The notes under the pieces: model-generated
Database searches by the model: none
Seen by the model: only the letters and a program-made list of their open reading frames with translations
Told to the model about the DNA's origin: nothing
Shown here: one piece after another, positions 48,127 through 57,451 of the stretch
Numbering within the stretch: the stretch's first letter is position 1
Layout: each line of letters opens with the position of its first letter
Program-made: the position numbers and the translations under genes
Source of the DNA: Subtercola sp. Z020
GTDB taxonomy: Bacteria > Actinomycetota > Actinomycetes > Actinomycetales > Microbacteriaceae
Direction of reading: 5' to 3'
Assembly: GCF_002931235.1 (NCBI RefSeq)
Contig: NZ_PSTT01000071.1
Coordinates: 1-64,000 of the forward strand
DNA length: 64,000 nucleotides

Positions 48127-48153
48127 CTCGCCGCGCCGCGCGCCGCCGCGGCA

Positions 48154-48212
48154 TCGACTCGGGGCTTTCTGTCGGTATCAGCGCCGGATAGCGACAGAAA
48201 CTCCCGAGTCGA
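48154..48212. repeat. Palindromic element after trpS
   Basis: Arms 48154-48174 and 48192-48212 match at 19 of 21 positions around a 17-nt loop. The element could terminate trpS. Its ACTCGGGG core resembles the ACTCTCGGGG of the palindrome at the window start. Confidence 0.75.
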
Positions 48213-48225
48213 AAGCGCATACTGG

Positions 48226-49149
48226 GTGAGACCCCAAGGAGTGACCACGCCTGACATCTTCGTTCTGCTGAGCACCTGGCAGCTCGACCCCGCGGGGGTC
48301 GCCGCGATCGTCATCGTCGGCGTGCTCTACGGGCTCGGCATCCGGATGCTCGCCCGCCGCGGCGTGCACTGGTCGCTGAAGCGGTCGGCCGGGTTCTACC
48401 TGCTCGGGCTCGGCTCGTTCGCGGTCATCGAGTTCGGATTCCTCGGGGTCTACAGCCAGCAGCTGCGTTTCGCCTTCACGACCCGCATCGCGCTGCTGCT
48501 GTTCGCGGTTCCCGGACTCGTCGCCACGGGCAAGCCCGTCGCCCTGGCCCGCGAGGCGCTGAGCGGCAGCCCGCGGGGCGCACGGATGCTCGACCGCGTG
48601 CTCGAATCGCGGGTCATCGGCATCATGGGCAATGCGGTGTTCGGGCCGGTGTTCGCGCTCGTGGCCTTCTCGGTGTTCCTCACCCCCCTCGCGGGGAACC
48701 TGCGGGAGTCGCCGGTCGCCCAGGGCGTGATCTCGGTGGTCGTGCCGCTGATCGGTCTCATTCTGGTGCTGCCGCTCACCGAACTCGTCGTGGTGCGAAC
48801 CAGCCTCTTCATCGCGGCAGAGTTCATGCTGGCGTTCGTCGAGCTCGTCGTGGATGCGATCCCCGGCATCCTGCTGCGGCTGAACGACCAGATCCTCGAC
48901 CACGCGGGCCCGGTGCTCGGCGCCGTGCCGGGCTGGTTCCCGAGCGCCCTCCGCGACCAGCAGCTGTCGGGAGACCTGCTCTGGTTCATCGCCGAGGTCG
49001 CCGACATCCCCATTCTGATCCTGCTGTTCGTGCGCTGGTCGAAACACGATCGCACAGAAGCGAAAGGCCTCGACGACCTGACAGACGAGCAGATGGCGGC
49101 GCTGACCGAGGCGCATCTGAAGTCGTTCGGGCAGCGCTCGCCGGACTAG
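48226..49149 (+). CDS. CtaG-like cytochrome c oxidase assembly membrane protein
   Basis: This protein (307 aa from GTG 48226, or 302 aa from GTG 48241) has about seven membrane helices. The segments LLLFAVPGLVATGKPVALA and RDQQLSGDLLWFIAEVADIP resemble the caa3-type CtaG family that helps assemble heme-copper oxidase. Histidines that usually precede the first segment are not seen, so the call is moderate. Its stop overlaps that of the FUSC gene tail to tail by 4 nt. Confidence 0.6.
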   Translation: MRPQGVTTPDIFVLLSTWQLDPAGVAAIVIVGVLYGLGIRMLARRGVHWSLKRSAGFYLLGLGSFAVIEFGFLGVYSQQLRFAFTTRIALLLFAVPGLVATGKPVALAREALSGSPRGARMLDRVLESRVIGIMGNAVFGPVFALVAFSVFLTPLAGNLRESPVAQGVISVVVPLIGLILVLPLTELVVVRTSLFIAAEFMLAFVELVVDAIPGILLRLNDQILDHAGPVLGAVPGWFPSALRDQQLSGDLLWFIAEVADIPILILLFVRWSKHDRTEAKGLDDLTDEQMAALTEAHLKSFGQRSPD

Positions 49150-50303
49150 CCGGCCGGCGGCTCGGAGAGGTCCGCGGTCGCCTCGACGAGTTCCTCGTGG
49201 ATGCGCCTCAGGTCTTCGAGCAGAAACCCGAGAAGCACCCAGTGCGCTGAACTCGGCACCGCGACCGTGAGCGGAGCGGTCAGGGCCGGCAGGGCATCCG
49301 GAACCGGAGCCTGCGGCAGCGAGGAGGCGGCAGGCGTGCCCGGCAGGTTGGCGCTGCGGATCACCAGGCGCAGGTCGTGCGAGGCCCGTTCGAGCTCGGA
49401 GACGATCTCCGCCACGAGCGGCTCGCCCACCAGCTCATCGTCGTAGTGGTCGACCACTCCCCTCGCCATACCGACCACGCGGGTGACGAGCACCGAGAGC
49501 ATCGTGAGCAGTTCGCCGTCGCGGTCGAGCAGATCGCGGTGCACGGAGCGTCGCGGGTTGTACTTCAGGCTCTCCTCCCCTGCGGCGAGCGCGGCTGCCG
49601 CCTTCGCCCGCATCGGGGTCAGCAGCCTCGCCTCCAACAGCATCGTCGTGCGGTCGTTCGCGGTCGTCGGCGCACGCAGGATCCGCGCGAGGGAATCCAG
49701 GATGCCCGCAACCTCCTCGCCGAGCCTCGCAACCGACTCGTGCACCGGCTGCAGCGCCACCGGCGGCACGATCAGCAGGTTGACCGCGACGCCGATGAGG
49801 GCACCGATGATCGTCTCCAATATGCGGTTGAAGGCATATCCCGGCGTCGAGGCACCGAGCGAGAGCACGAGCATCGCGCTGATCGGAATCTGCACCGACG
49901 ACGTCGGCCCGAGCTTCAGCACCCAGCCGAGCACCAACGCGACGATCACCGCCAGAAGCACCACCCAGGAGGTGGCGCCGAAGACCAGCCCCACCCCGTA
50001 CGCCAGAATGACGCCGATGACCACGCCGACGCAGCGCTCGAGCGCCTTGCCGAACGATTGGTTGACGCTCGGCTGCACCACGAGAATGGCGGCGATCACG
50101 GCGAAGATCGGCACCTGGCCCTCGAGCAGCCAGGCCGTCGCGAGCCAGGCGAGAACGGCAGCGACGCTCGTCTTGACCACCTGCAGGAAGGGCACGCGCG
50201 AGGTGGAGAGGATGAGCCGCGCATAGCGTTCGGGTGAGAGCGCTGCCACGTTCATCCGCCGGGCGCGGAACCAGCTCGCATGCGGGGACTTGTCAGCGTT
50301 CAC
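49146..50303 (-). CDS. FUSC-family membrane protein (aromatic acid exporter-like)
   Basis: This 385-aa protein has six membrane helices in the first 175 residues, then a long helical cytoplasmic domain. FGKALERCVGVVIGVILAYGVG and ETIIGALIGVAVNLLIVPP fit the FUSC/ArAE family, which exports aromatic acids or related compounds. It has an independent leaderless promoter, in the gap divergent to the mannose synthase gene. Substrate unknown. Confidence 0.8.
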   Translation of the reverse strand: MNADKSPHASWFRARRMNVAALSPERYARLILSTSRVPFLQVVKTSVAAVLAWLATAWLLEGQVPIFAVIAAILVVQPSVNQSFGKALERCVGVVIGVILAYGVGLVFGATSWVVLLAVIVALVLGWVLKLGPTSSVQIPISAMLVLSLGASTPGYAFNRILETIIGALIGVAVNLLIVPPVALQPVHESVARLGEEVAGILDSLARILRAPTTANDRTTMLLEARLLTPMRAKAAAALAAGEESLKYNPRRSVHRDLLDRDGELLTMLSVLVTRVVGMARGVVDHYDDELVGEPLVAEIVSELERASHDLRLVIRSANLPGTPAASSLPQAPVPDALPALTAPLTVAVPSSAHWVLLGFLLEDLRRIHEELVEATADLSEPPAG

Positions 50304-50309
50304 ACGACA

Positions 50310-50315
50310 ACCCTA
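50310..50315 (-). promoter_or_regulatory. -10 box of the FUSC gene (leaderless)
   Basis: TAGGGT on the - strand ends 6 nt before GTG 50303. Confidence 0.5.
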
Positions 50316-50426
50316 TGAGGCCGTGCCGTATATTGAAGGGCTCCCCCGAATTCCGAGCGCCGATGCAGGTGAGTTAGTGTGGGGAGGTTGCCTCTGCACA
50401 GGGGCGCACGTCAGAAAGGTAGCCCA

Positions 50427-51188
50427 TTGGCCGGAGCTGTCGTCGTCATGCCGACCTACCGCGAGAAAGACACGATCGCCGCGATGATCGATCGTATCCT
50501 CAGCGCGAATCCCGCGGTCGACATCCTCGTCGTCGACGACTCGAGCCCTGACGGCACCGGGGAGATCGTCGACGCGATCGCCCTGACAGAGCCGCGCGTG
50601 CACATCCTGCACCGCACCGAGAAGAACGGCCTCGGCACGGCCTACGTCGCCGGCTTCGGCTGGGCTCTCGAGCAGGGCTACGACTACATCATCGAGATGG
50701 ATGCCGACGGCTCCCACCAGCCGGAGGAGCTGCCGCGCCTGCTGAAGCTGCTCGACAACGGGGCCAACCTCGGCATCGGCGCGCGGTGGATTCCCGGTGG
50801 CAAGACCGAGAACTGGCCCTGGTACCGCAAGCTCATCTCCCGCTCGGGAACCACCTACGCCCGCATCATGCTCTCGTCGAAGCTGCACGACATCACGTCG
50901 GGCTACCGGGGCTTCACCGCCGACACGCTCCGCTCACTCGACCTCTCCCGGCTCGACAGCGCCGGCTACTGCTTCCAGATCGAACTCGCGTGGCTCGTCG
51001 AGCGCTCGGGCGGTGTCGTGCGGGAGTTCCCGATCACCTTCGTCGAGCGCCTCGAAGGCCAGTCGAAGATGACGAGCGGAATCGTGGTCGAGGCTCTCGC
51101 GAAGGTCACCTCGTGGGGCGTCGCTTCACGGCTCGGCCGCATCCCGAAGTCGCAGGCGCTGGCTGCGCCGAGAGACTCGACGCGCTGA
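50427..51188 (+). CDS. ppm1: Polyprenol monophosphomannose synthase
   Basis: This 253-aa GT2 enzyme transfers mannose from GDP-mannose to polyprenol phosphate, supplying mannosylation outside the membrane. VVVMPTYREKDTI opens the fold, VVDDSSPDG (35-43) and DADGSHQPEELP (about 91) bind nucleotide and metal, and GARWIPGG follows. There is no C-terminal membrane domain, so it is the synthase alone. The TTG start is chosen for GAAAGG 7 nt upstream. A GTP cyclohydrolase II gene follows closely. Confidence 0.9.
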   Translation: MAGAVVVMPTYREKDTIAAMIDRILSANPAVDILVVDDSSPDGTGEIVDAIALTEPRVHILHRTEKNGLGTAYVAGFGWALEQGYDYIIEMDADGSHQPEELPRLLKLLDNGANLGIGARWIPGGKTENWPWYRKLISRSGTTYARIMLSSKLHDITSGYRGFTADTLRSLDLSRLDSAGYCFQIELAWLVERSGGVVREFPITFVERLEGQSKMTSGIVVEALAKVTSWGVASRLGRIPKSQALAAPRDSTR

Positions 51189-51211
51189 CCGCCGATCGGG
51201 TGCCCGACGAG

Positions 51212-51859
51212 ATGAACGACGACGGCACCTCCGCGAGGCGTGCGACCCGCGTGAGCTTCGAAGTCGAGACGCTCGTGCCGACCGTGCACGGGGAGTTCCG
51301 GTTCCGGGCGTACCACGACCGCGTGGCCGGTACCGATCACCTGGCGGTCGTCTCCGGCGACCCATCGGGCCCGGGCGCGCTCGTCAGGGTTCACTCCGAG
51401 TGCCTCACCGGCGAGGCCTTCGGCTCGCTGAAGTGCGAATGCGGGCCGCAACTGGATGCTGCGCTCGACCTGATCGCCCAGCACGGCGGTGTCGTGGTCT
51501 ATCTCCGCGGTCACGAGGGCCGCGGCATCGGGCTGCTGAACAAGCTCCGTGCCTACCGGCTGCAGGAGAGCGGCCTCGACACCCTCGAAGCGAACATGGC
51601 GTTACAGCTGCCGGTGGATGCCCGGGAGTACGGTGCCGCGGCGGCCATCCTCGCCGAGCTCGGGCTGACCGGCATCCGGCTGCTCACGAACAATCCCGAC
51701 AAAGTGACCCAGCTCGAAGAGCACGGCATCACCGTCACCGAGCGCGTGCCGCTCATCGTCGGCCGCGGCGACGAGAACGCCGGGTACCTCGACACGAAGC
51801 GCGACCGCATGGGGCACCAGCTGCCCGGAGATTCACGGCCGAACCCCATGTCGCCGTAA
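51212..51859 (+). CDS. ribA: GTP cyclohydrolase II
   Basis: This 215-aa enzyme opens the ring of GTP, the first step of riboflavin synthesis. VRVHSECLTGEAFGSLKCEC contains the three zinc cysteines, and YLRGHEGRGIGLLNKLRAY the catalytic region with GTP-binding residues. There is no DHBP synthase domain, unlike the common RibBA fusion, and no other rib gene nearby. GTG 51200 is an alternative start. It lies 23 nt after ppm1 in the same direction. Confidence 0.88.
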   Translation: MNDDGTSARRATRVSFEVETLVPTVHGEFRFRAYHDRVAGTDHLAVVSGDPSGPGALVRVHSECLTGEAFGSLKCECGPQLDAALDLIAQHGGVVVYLRGHEGRGIGLLNKLRAYRLQESGLDTLEANMALQLPVDAREYGAAAAILAELGLTGIRLLTNNPDKVTQLEEHGITVTERVPLIVGRGDENAGYLDTKRDRMGHQLPGDSRPNPMSP

Positions 51860-51985
51860 CCGAGGTATGGTATTACCGCGGTACACCACCGCTTCTCGTC
51901 ACACCGCGGTTGACTGTGCGCCCGATCGACGCACCTCCCGCCGTGTCACTCGTGTACTCCTGTACCCCATTGCCTGAAAGCCGTC

Positions 51986-53326
51986 ATGTCCTCAGCCAAC
52001 GCCGTCGCCCCCTCCGCAGCACCTGCCAACACCCGCAACCGGGTGATCCTCGCCAGCCTCATCGGAACGTCGATCGAGTTCTACGACTTCTATGTGTACG
52101 GCACGGCGGCTGTGCTCGTGTTCCCGAAGCTGTTCTTCCCCGACAACTCGAACCCGACCGTCAGCCTGTTGTCGTCGTTCCTCGTGTTCGGTATCGCGTT
52201 CATCGCCCGGCCCATCGGGTCGATCATCTTCGGGCACTTCGGTGACCGTATAGGCCGCAAGAAGACGCTGGTCGCATCGCTGCTCACCATGGGGATCGCG
52301 ACCGTTCTGATCGGGCTGCTGCCGACATATGCCCAGATCGGCATAGCCGCTCCCCTGCTGCTCACCCTCTTCCGCTTCGCCCAGGGCCTCGGCCTCGGTG
52401 GCGAGTGGAGTGGTGCCGCCCTGCTGGCGACGGAGAACGCGCCAAAGGGCAAGCGCGCCATCTACGGCACGTTCCCGCAAATGGGCGCCCCGATCGGCTT
52501 CATCCTCGCCAATGGCATCTTCCTGGTGCTGAGCCTCACCATGTCGGCCGACGCGTTCGCCAGCTGGGGCTGGCGCGTGCCGTTCGTGATCAGCGCGATC
52601 CTCGTCATCGTCGGCCTCTACGTGCGCTTCAAGCTCGTCGAGACGCCCGCCTTCCAGAAGGTCGTCGAGCGCGGCGAGGTCGCCAAGGTGCCGGTCGCCC
52701 GCGTCTTCAAGTCCAGCTGGCGCCCGCTCATCCTCGGAACGTTCATCATGCTGGCGACCTACACGCTCTTCTACCTGATGACCACGTACACGCTCACCTA
52801 CGGAACGACGGCGACGAGCGCGGCGACCCCCGGCCTCGGCTACTCCCGCACCGACTTCCTCATCATGCTGATCATCGGCGTCGTGTTCTTCGGAATCTTC
52901 ACGCTCGTCTCGGGTCCGCTCGCCGAGAAGTACGGCCGTCGCCTCACGCTCATCGTGACGACCGCGGGCATCCTCGTCTTCGGCCTGCTGTTCGTACCCC
53001 TGTTCGGCGGCGGCTTCGTCGGCACCATGGCGCTGCTCATCATCGGATTCACGCTGATGGGGCTCACGTTCGGGCCGATGGCATCCGTGCTGCCCGAACT
53101 GTTCCCGGCGAACGTGCGGTACACGGGGTCGGCGATCAGCTACAACTTCGCGTCGATCCTGGGTGCGGCCGTCGCGCCGTTCGTCGCCGTCGCACTGTGG
53201 GCCGCGGCATCCGGGAGCCCCGTGCTCGTCGGCGTCTACCTGTCGGTGATGGCCGTGATCACGCTGGTGGCGCTGCTGCTCAGCCGCGAGACCCGCGACG
53301 TGGAGTACGACAACAACCTCAGCTGA
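51986..53326 (+). CDS. MHS-family MFS transporter
   Basis: This 446-aa protein has twelve membrane helices and belongs to the metabolite:H+ symporters. GTSIEFYDFYVYGTAA in helix 1, GHFGDRIGRKKTL in the loop between helices 2 and 3 and FRFAQGLGLGGEWSGAAL in helix 4 are diagnostic. Relatives take up dicarboxylates, shikimate, proline or betaine; substrate cannot be predicted. GAAAG precedes the ATG. A TTGACT box at 51910-51915 may be its -35 element. Confidence 0.88.
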   Translation: MSSANAVAPSAAPANTRNRVILASLIGTSIEFYDFYVYGTAAVLVFPKLFFPDNSNPTVSLLSSFLVFGIAFIARPIGSIIFGHFGDRIGRKKTLVASLLTMGIATVLIGLLPTYAQIGIAAPLLLTLFRFAQGLGLGGEWSGAALLATENAPKGKRAIYGTFPQMGAPIGFILANGIFLVLSLTMSADAFASWGWRVPFVISAILVIVGLYVRFKLVETPAFQKVVERGEVAKVPVARVFKSSWRPLILGTFIMLATYTLFYLMTTYTLTYGTTATSAATPGLGYSRTDFLIMLIIGVVFFGIFTLVSGPLAEKYGRRLTLIVTTAGILVFGLLFVPLFGGGFVGTMALLIIGFTLMGLTFGPMASVLPELFPANVRYTGSAISYNFASILGAAVAPFVAVALWAAASGSPVLVGVYLSVMAVITLVALLLSRETRDVEYDNNLS

Positions 53327-53386
53327 GCGGGCGCGGCCGCGGGGCCTTCCGACCGACATAAACTTGACGGGAAACCGAAAGTTGCC

Positions 53387-55468
53387 ATGTCGAATACTGC
53401 AGAACCCCGCGGCCGTCGTCGGCGTGGTGCGAAAGATGCCGAAGGCCCCCGCGCCCGTTTCAGCGATCTGATCCCCTACCTCTTCGAGCACAAGAAGGTT
53501 CTCTCCTTCGTCATCGTGCTGAGCGTGCTGGGCGCCGCCGCAAGCCTCGCCCAGCCCCTGCTCGTGAGCCAGGTCATCACGCTGGTCACCGCCGGGTCGA
53601 GCCTCGACGGGCTGGTCTGGGGCCTCGTCGCCCTCGTGGTGGTCTCAGGCCTGATCAGCGGTTTTCAGCACTACCTGCTGCAGCGCACGGGCGAGGGCGT
53701 CGTACTCTCGTCGCGGCGCAAGCTGGTGGGGCGGATGCTCAACCTCCCCATCCGCGAATTCGACACCCGCCGCACCGGCGACCTGGTCTCGCGGGTCGGC
53801 TCCGACACGACCCTTTTGCGGGCCGTGCTGACGCAGGGCCTCGTGGAGGCCATCGGCGGCTCGCTCACCTTCGTCGGGGCGCTCATCGCCATGCTCATCA
53901 TCGACCCGGTACTGCTCGGGCTGACGGTGCTCGTCGTCGGGCTCTCGATCGTCGTGGTTGTGCTGCTCTCTGCGCGCATCCGCGTCGCCAGTCGCCAGGC
54001 GCAGGAGAAGGTCGGCGACCTGGCCGCGAGCGTGGAGCGGGCCATCAGTGCGGTGCGTACGGTTCGCGCGGCGAACGCGACCGAACGCGAGATCGCAGCG
54101 GTGGAGAAAGACGCCGAGGGCGCCTGGCTGATGGGTATCAAGGTGGCGAAGATCTCGGCGCTGGTGGTGCCCGTCGCGGGAATAGCGATGCAGGTCGCGT
54201 TCCTCACGGTGATCGGGGTGGGCGGCTACCGGGTGGCGAGCGGGTCGATCACGATCGCCGCCCTCGTGTCGTTCATCCTGTTCCTGTTCATGATGATCCT
54301 TCCGCTCGGGCAGGCGTTTGGGGCGTTCACGTCGGTGAATTCGGCGCTGGGGGCGCTGGGGCGCATCCAGGAGATCATCGCGCTGCCGAGTGAGGGGCAG
54401 CTGGATCGGGATGTGGCGCCGCTGCATGCGGGTGCTGGTGGTGTGGCTGGTGCTGGCGGTATGGGTGGTGCTGGCGGCGGCGCGGGTGGCGCTGGCGCTG
54501 GTCTCGCGGCGTCGCGGGTGGCCTCCGTCGGTGAGCTCGCCGTCGAGTTCGACGACGTCTTCTTCGCCTACGCCGACGGAGCTGCGCCGGGCGACGGGGC
54601 TCCGGATGCCCGGGGTGACCTCACCGGGCCGGGCACAGTTCGGCTCGCAGCACGGGGCGCAGACGTGCAGGCTGAGCCGGGCATCCAGAGCCGGATCGGC
54701 GACGACGCACCGGTGAAGCTGTCCGCGGCGCCGACCCGCGCCGCGGCAGCCACCCGCGACGCCTCGCCCGCCTCCGCCGCACCCGCCGCACCCGTTCTTC
54801 GCGGAGTGAGTTTCAGCGTGCCCCGCGGCAAGCGCATCGCCCTCGTCGGGCCGTCGGGTGCCGGCAAGAGCACCATCCTCGCGCTCATCGAGCGGTTCTA
54901 CGACGCGACGGGAGGCAGCATCCGTGTGGGCGGGGTCGACATCCGCGCCCTCGACCGGCGCGAACTGCGGGCGCAGATCGGCTACGTCGAGCAGGACGCG
55001 CCGGTACTGGCCGGCAGCATCCGCTCTAACCTGCTGCTCGCCACGCCCGACGCGACCGACGACCAGTGCGTCGCGGTGCTCGGTGCCGTCAACCTGCTCG
55101 AGGTGCTGGAGCGTTCACCTCTCGGCCTGGATGCGCCCGTCGGCGAGGAGGGAGTCATGCTCTCGGGCGGCGAGCGCCAGCGGCTCGCGATCGCGCGAGC
55201 GCTGCTGTCGGCCCCGCCCATCCTGCTGCTGGATGAGTCGACCTCGAGCCTCGACGGGCTGAACGAGCAGATGCTGCGCGAGGCGATCGACGCGGTCGCC
55301 GAGAACCGCACGCTGATCGTCATCGCGCACCGGCTCTCGACCGTCGTGGACTCCGACCGCATCATCGTGCTCGACCACGGCAGCGTGGTCGGGGTCGGAA
55401 CCCACTCCGAACTTGTCGAGTCCACTCCCCTCTACCGCGAGCTCGCAAAGCGCCAGCTGCTCGTCTGA
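53387..55468 (+). CDS. ABC exporter (fused membrane and ATPase domains) with inserted Ala/Gly-rich segments
   Basis: This 693-aa half-transporter has a six-helix type I exporter domain (about 30-335) and an ATPase domain with Walker A GPSGAGKST (about 487), signature LSGGERQR (about 592) and ILLLDESTSSLDG (about 614). Two insertions are odd: a Gly/Ala repeat at about 345-375, and roughly 70 residues (398-468) between the A-loop strand VEFDDVFFAYADG and VLRGVSFSVPRGK, which are normally almost adjacent. The second splits the ATPase fold. It may act as a homodimer; substrate unknown. GAAAG lies 5 nt before the ATG. Confidence 0.88.
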   Translation: MSNTAEPRGRRRRGAKDAEGPRARFSDLIPYLFEHKKVLSFVIVLSVLGAAASLAQPLLVSQVITLVTAGSSLDGLVWGLVALVVVSGLISGFQHYLLQRTGEGVVLSSRRKLVGRMLNLPIREFDTRRTGDLVSRVGSDTTLLRAVLTQGLVEAIGGSLTFVGALIAMLIIDPVLLGLTVLVVGLSIVVVVLLSARIRVASRQAQEKVGDLAASVERAISAVRTVRAANATEREIAAVEKDAEGAWLMGIKVAKISALVVPVAGIAMQVAFLTVIGVGGYRVASGSITIAALVSFILFLFMMILPLGQAFGAFTSVNSALGALGRIQEIIALPSEGQLDRDVAPLHAGAGGVAGAGGMGGAGGGAGGAGAGLAASRVASVGELAVEFDDVFFAYADGAAPGDGAPDARGDLTGPGTVRLAARGADVQAEPGIQSRIGDDAPVKLSAAPTRAAAATRDASPASAAPAAPVLRGVSFSVPRGKRIALVGPSGAGKSTILALIERFYDATGGSIRVGGVDIRALDRRELRAQIGYVEQDAPVLAGSIRSNLLLATPDATDDQCVAVLGAVNLLEVLERSPLGLDAPVGEEGVMLSGGERQRLAIARALLSAPPILLLDESTSSLDGLNEQMLREAIDAVAENRTLIVIAHRLSTVVDSDRIIVLDHGSVVGVGTHSELVESTPLYRELAKRQLLV

Positions 55469-55496
55469 GCGGGCCGCTGTCGCCGCCCGCCGAGCG

Positions 55497-56360
55497 TCAG
55501 TCGGCGAGCGCGTACTGCAGTTCTGCGGCGCGCAGCGTGTTCGCGAGCAGCATCGCGATCGTCATCGGGCCCACCCCGCCGGGCACCGGAGTGAGGAGCG
55601 AGGCCACCTCCGAGACGCCCGCGAAGTCGACGTCGCCGCTGAGGCCCTCCGGCCCGCGGTGGATCCCCACGTCGATCACGACCGCACCCGGCTTCACGAA
55701 GTCGCTTGTGATCAGCCCCTTCACCCCGACCGCAGCCACGATGACATCCGCGGCACGGCAGACCGACGCGAGGTCGCGGGTGCGCGAGTGCGCGATGGTC
55801 ACCGTCGCGTTGCGGTTGACCAGCAGCTGGGCGACCGGTCGCCCCACGAGCTCCGAACGGCCGACCACGACCACATTGGCGCCCTCGATCGGCACATCGT
55901 AGGCATCGAGCAGCTCGATCACCCCTGACGGCGTGCACGGCCGCAGCCCCGGCTTGCCTTGGGCGAGCAGCCCCACGCTCATGGTCGTGAGCCCGTCGAC
56001 ATCCTTCTCGAACGGAATCAGCTCGATCAGCGCCGCAGCGTTCAGATGCGCCGGCACCGGCAGTTGCAACAGGATGCCCGACACGGCGTGGTTCGCCGCC
56101 AGCTCCTTGAGCAGGCTCTCGACCTCCTCCTGCGTCGCATCCTCGGGGAGGTGCTGGTGCAGATCGGCCATTCCCGCAGCGACCGACGACCGGCGCTTGT
56201 TGGCCACGTAGACCTCCGACGCAGGATCGCCCCCGACGAGCACGGTGGCGAGGCCCGGCTGGATGCCCGTACGAGCGAGGAAGTCGGCGACATCAGTCTT
56301 CAGCTGGTCGCGCACGCGCGCCGCGACGGCCTTCCCATCGATGATTCCGGCTGCAGCCAT
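55497..56360 (-). CDS. folD: Methylenetetrahydrofolate dehydrogenase / methenyl-THF cyclohydrolase FolD
   Basis: This 287-aa bifunctional enzyme links 5,10-methylene-THF and 10-formyl-THF. Tyr51 and Lys55 in SEVYVANKR are the catalytic pair, VVGRSELVGRPVAQLL the NADP site and TPVPGGVGPMTIAML the family signature. The ATG at 56360 is preceded by AAGGAG at 6 nt, so the longer frame to 56402 is not used. purU, which consumes 10-formyl-THF, lies just upstream in the same direction. Confidence 0.95.
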   Translation of the reverse strand: MAAAGIIDGKAVAARVRDQLKTDVADFLARTGIQPGLATVLVGGDPASEVYVANKRRSSVAAGMADLHQHLPEDATQEEVESLLKELAANHAVSGILLQLPVPAHLNAAALIELIPFEKDVDGLTTMSVGLLAQGKPGLRPCTPSGVIELLDAYDVPIEGANVVVVGRSELVGRPVAQLLVNRNATVTIAHSRTRDLASVCRAADVIVAAVGVKGLITSDFVKPGAVVIDVGIHRGPEGLSGDVDFAGVSEVASLLTPVPGGVGPMTIAMLLANTLRAAELQYALAD

Positions 56361-56428
56361 GCTCTTCTCCTTCACAATCACGATTTCGTCGGCGTTCTCC
56401 ACCGATCCTCTGAACCCGTCTGGGTGGC

Positions 56429-57364
56429 CTAGAGGATGGTGGTGGAATTCCGGTATGTCATCACTCGATCCTCACAATGCCACTGCACAGCACGGGCCAG
56501 AACGCTCCGCTCCACCTCGGCGCCACGCCGTTCCAGCTCACCGACGCTCTCGCGGTGGCTGACGCGCACCACGTCCTGTTCGATGATCGGCCCCTCGTCG
56601 AGGTTGGCCGTGGCGTAGTGCGCGGTCGCTCCGATGAGCTTCACTCCGCGTTCCTTCGCCTTCAGGTAGGGCCCAGCGCCGGCGAACGCCGGCAGAAAGG
56701 AGTGATGGATGTTGATGACCGGGCACCCGACGTTCGCCAGGAAGTCGGCCGACAGAATCTGCATGTACCGGGCCATCACCACCAGGTCGACCTTGCCGGT
56801 GAGCAGCTCCAGCTGCTCGGCCTCGGCAGCGGCCTTGGTCGCCTTGCTCACCGGGATGTGCACGAACGGCACTCCGAAACTCTCGGCGTCGGCACGGAGG
56901 TCATCATGATTCGAGATGACGAGTGTGATGTCCATGTCGAGGTCGCCACTCTTGTTCCGCCAGAGCAGTTCGAGCAGGCAGTGGTCGTACTTCGAGACCA
57001 TGATCGCGACCCGCTTCGGCGACGCCGCGCTCGTGAACGTGTACGACATCCCGAACCGCCGGCCGACTTCGGCCTCGAAATCGCGGTCGAGCTCCGAGAG
57101 CCGATCGGCCAGGTTCTCACGGTGGAAGACCGTGCGCTGAAAGAACTCGCCGTTCTCGGAGTCGGTGCTGAACTGGCCGAGCTCGACGATGTTCGCGCCG
57201 TGCTCCGCGAGAAACCCGGCCACCGCGGCGACGATCCCGGGTTGGTCGGCGCACTGGATGGTCAGACGGCCGATGTCGCGCGGCATCGGCGGGGTCTCGA
57301 CGCCGCCTGTCGGGGCGAGCGCGGCAAGCGGAGCATCGGCGAACGCCGGCTGTTCGGGCACCAT
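56429..57364 (-). CDS. purU: Formyltetrahydrofolate deformylase PurU
   Basis: This 311-aa enzyme hydrolyses 10-formyl-THF to formate and THF, balancing one-carbon pools. An N-terminal ACT domain (LTIQCADQPGIVAAVAGFL) is followed by a formyltransferase-like domain with VINIHHSFLPAF and GATAHYATANLDEGPIIEQD, which hold the catalytic Asn, His and Asp. Start options are ATG 57364 (used here), GTG 57403 and ATG 57286; the last would give the usual family length. It is followed by folD in the same direction. Confidence 0.9.
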   Translation of the reverse strand: MVPEQPAFADAPLAALAPTGGVETPPMPRDIGRLTIQCADQPGIVAAVAGFLAEHGANIVELGQFSTDSENGEFFQRTVFHRENLADRLSELDRDFEAEVGRRFGMSYTFTSAASPKRVAIMVSKYDHCLLELLWRNKSGDLDMDITLVISNHDDLRADAESFGVPFVHIPVSKATKAAAEAEQLELLTGKVDLVVMARYMQILSADFLANVGCPVINIHHSFLPAFAGAGPYLKAKERGVKLIGATAHYATANLDEGPIIEQDVVRVSHRESVGELERRGAEVERSVLARAVQWHCEDRVMTYRNSTTIL

Positions 57365-57451
57365 CGGTGGGCGTACTCCTCGGTAGATATGTGTGAATCC
57401 CACGCTAACGGGTTTTGCGGCGCCCTCCGCACGCGCGGCGGGCCACCAGGG

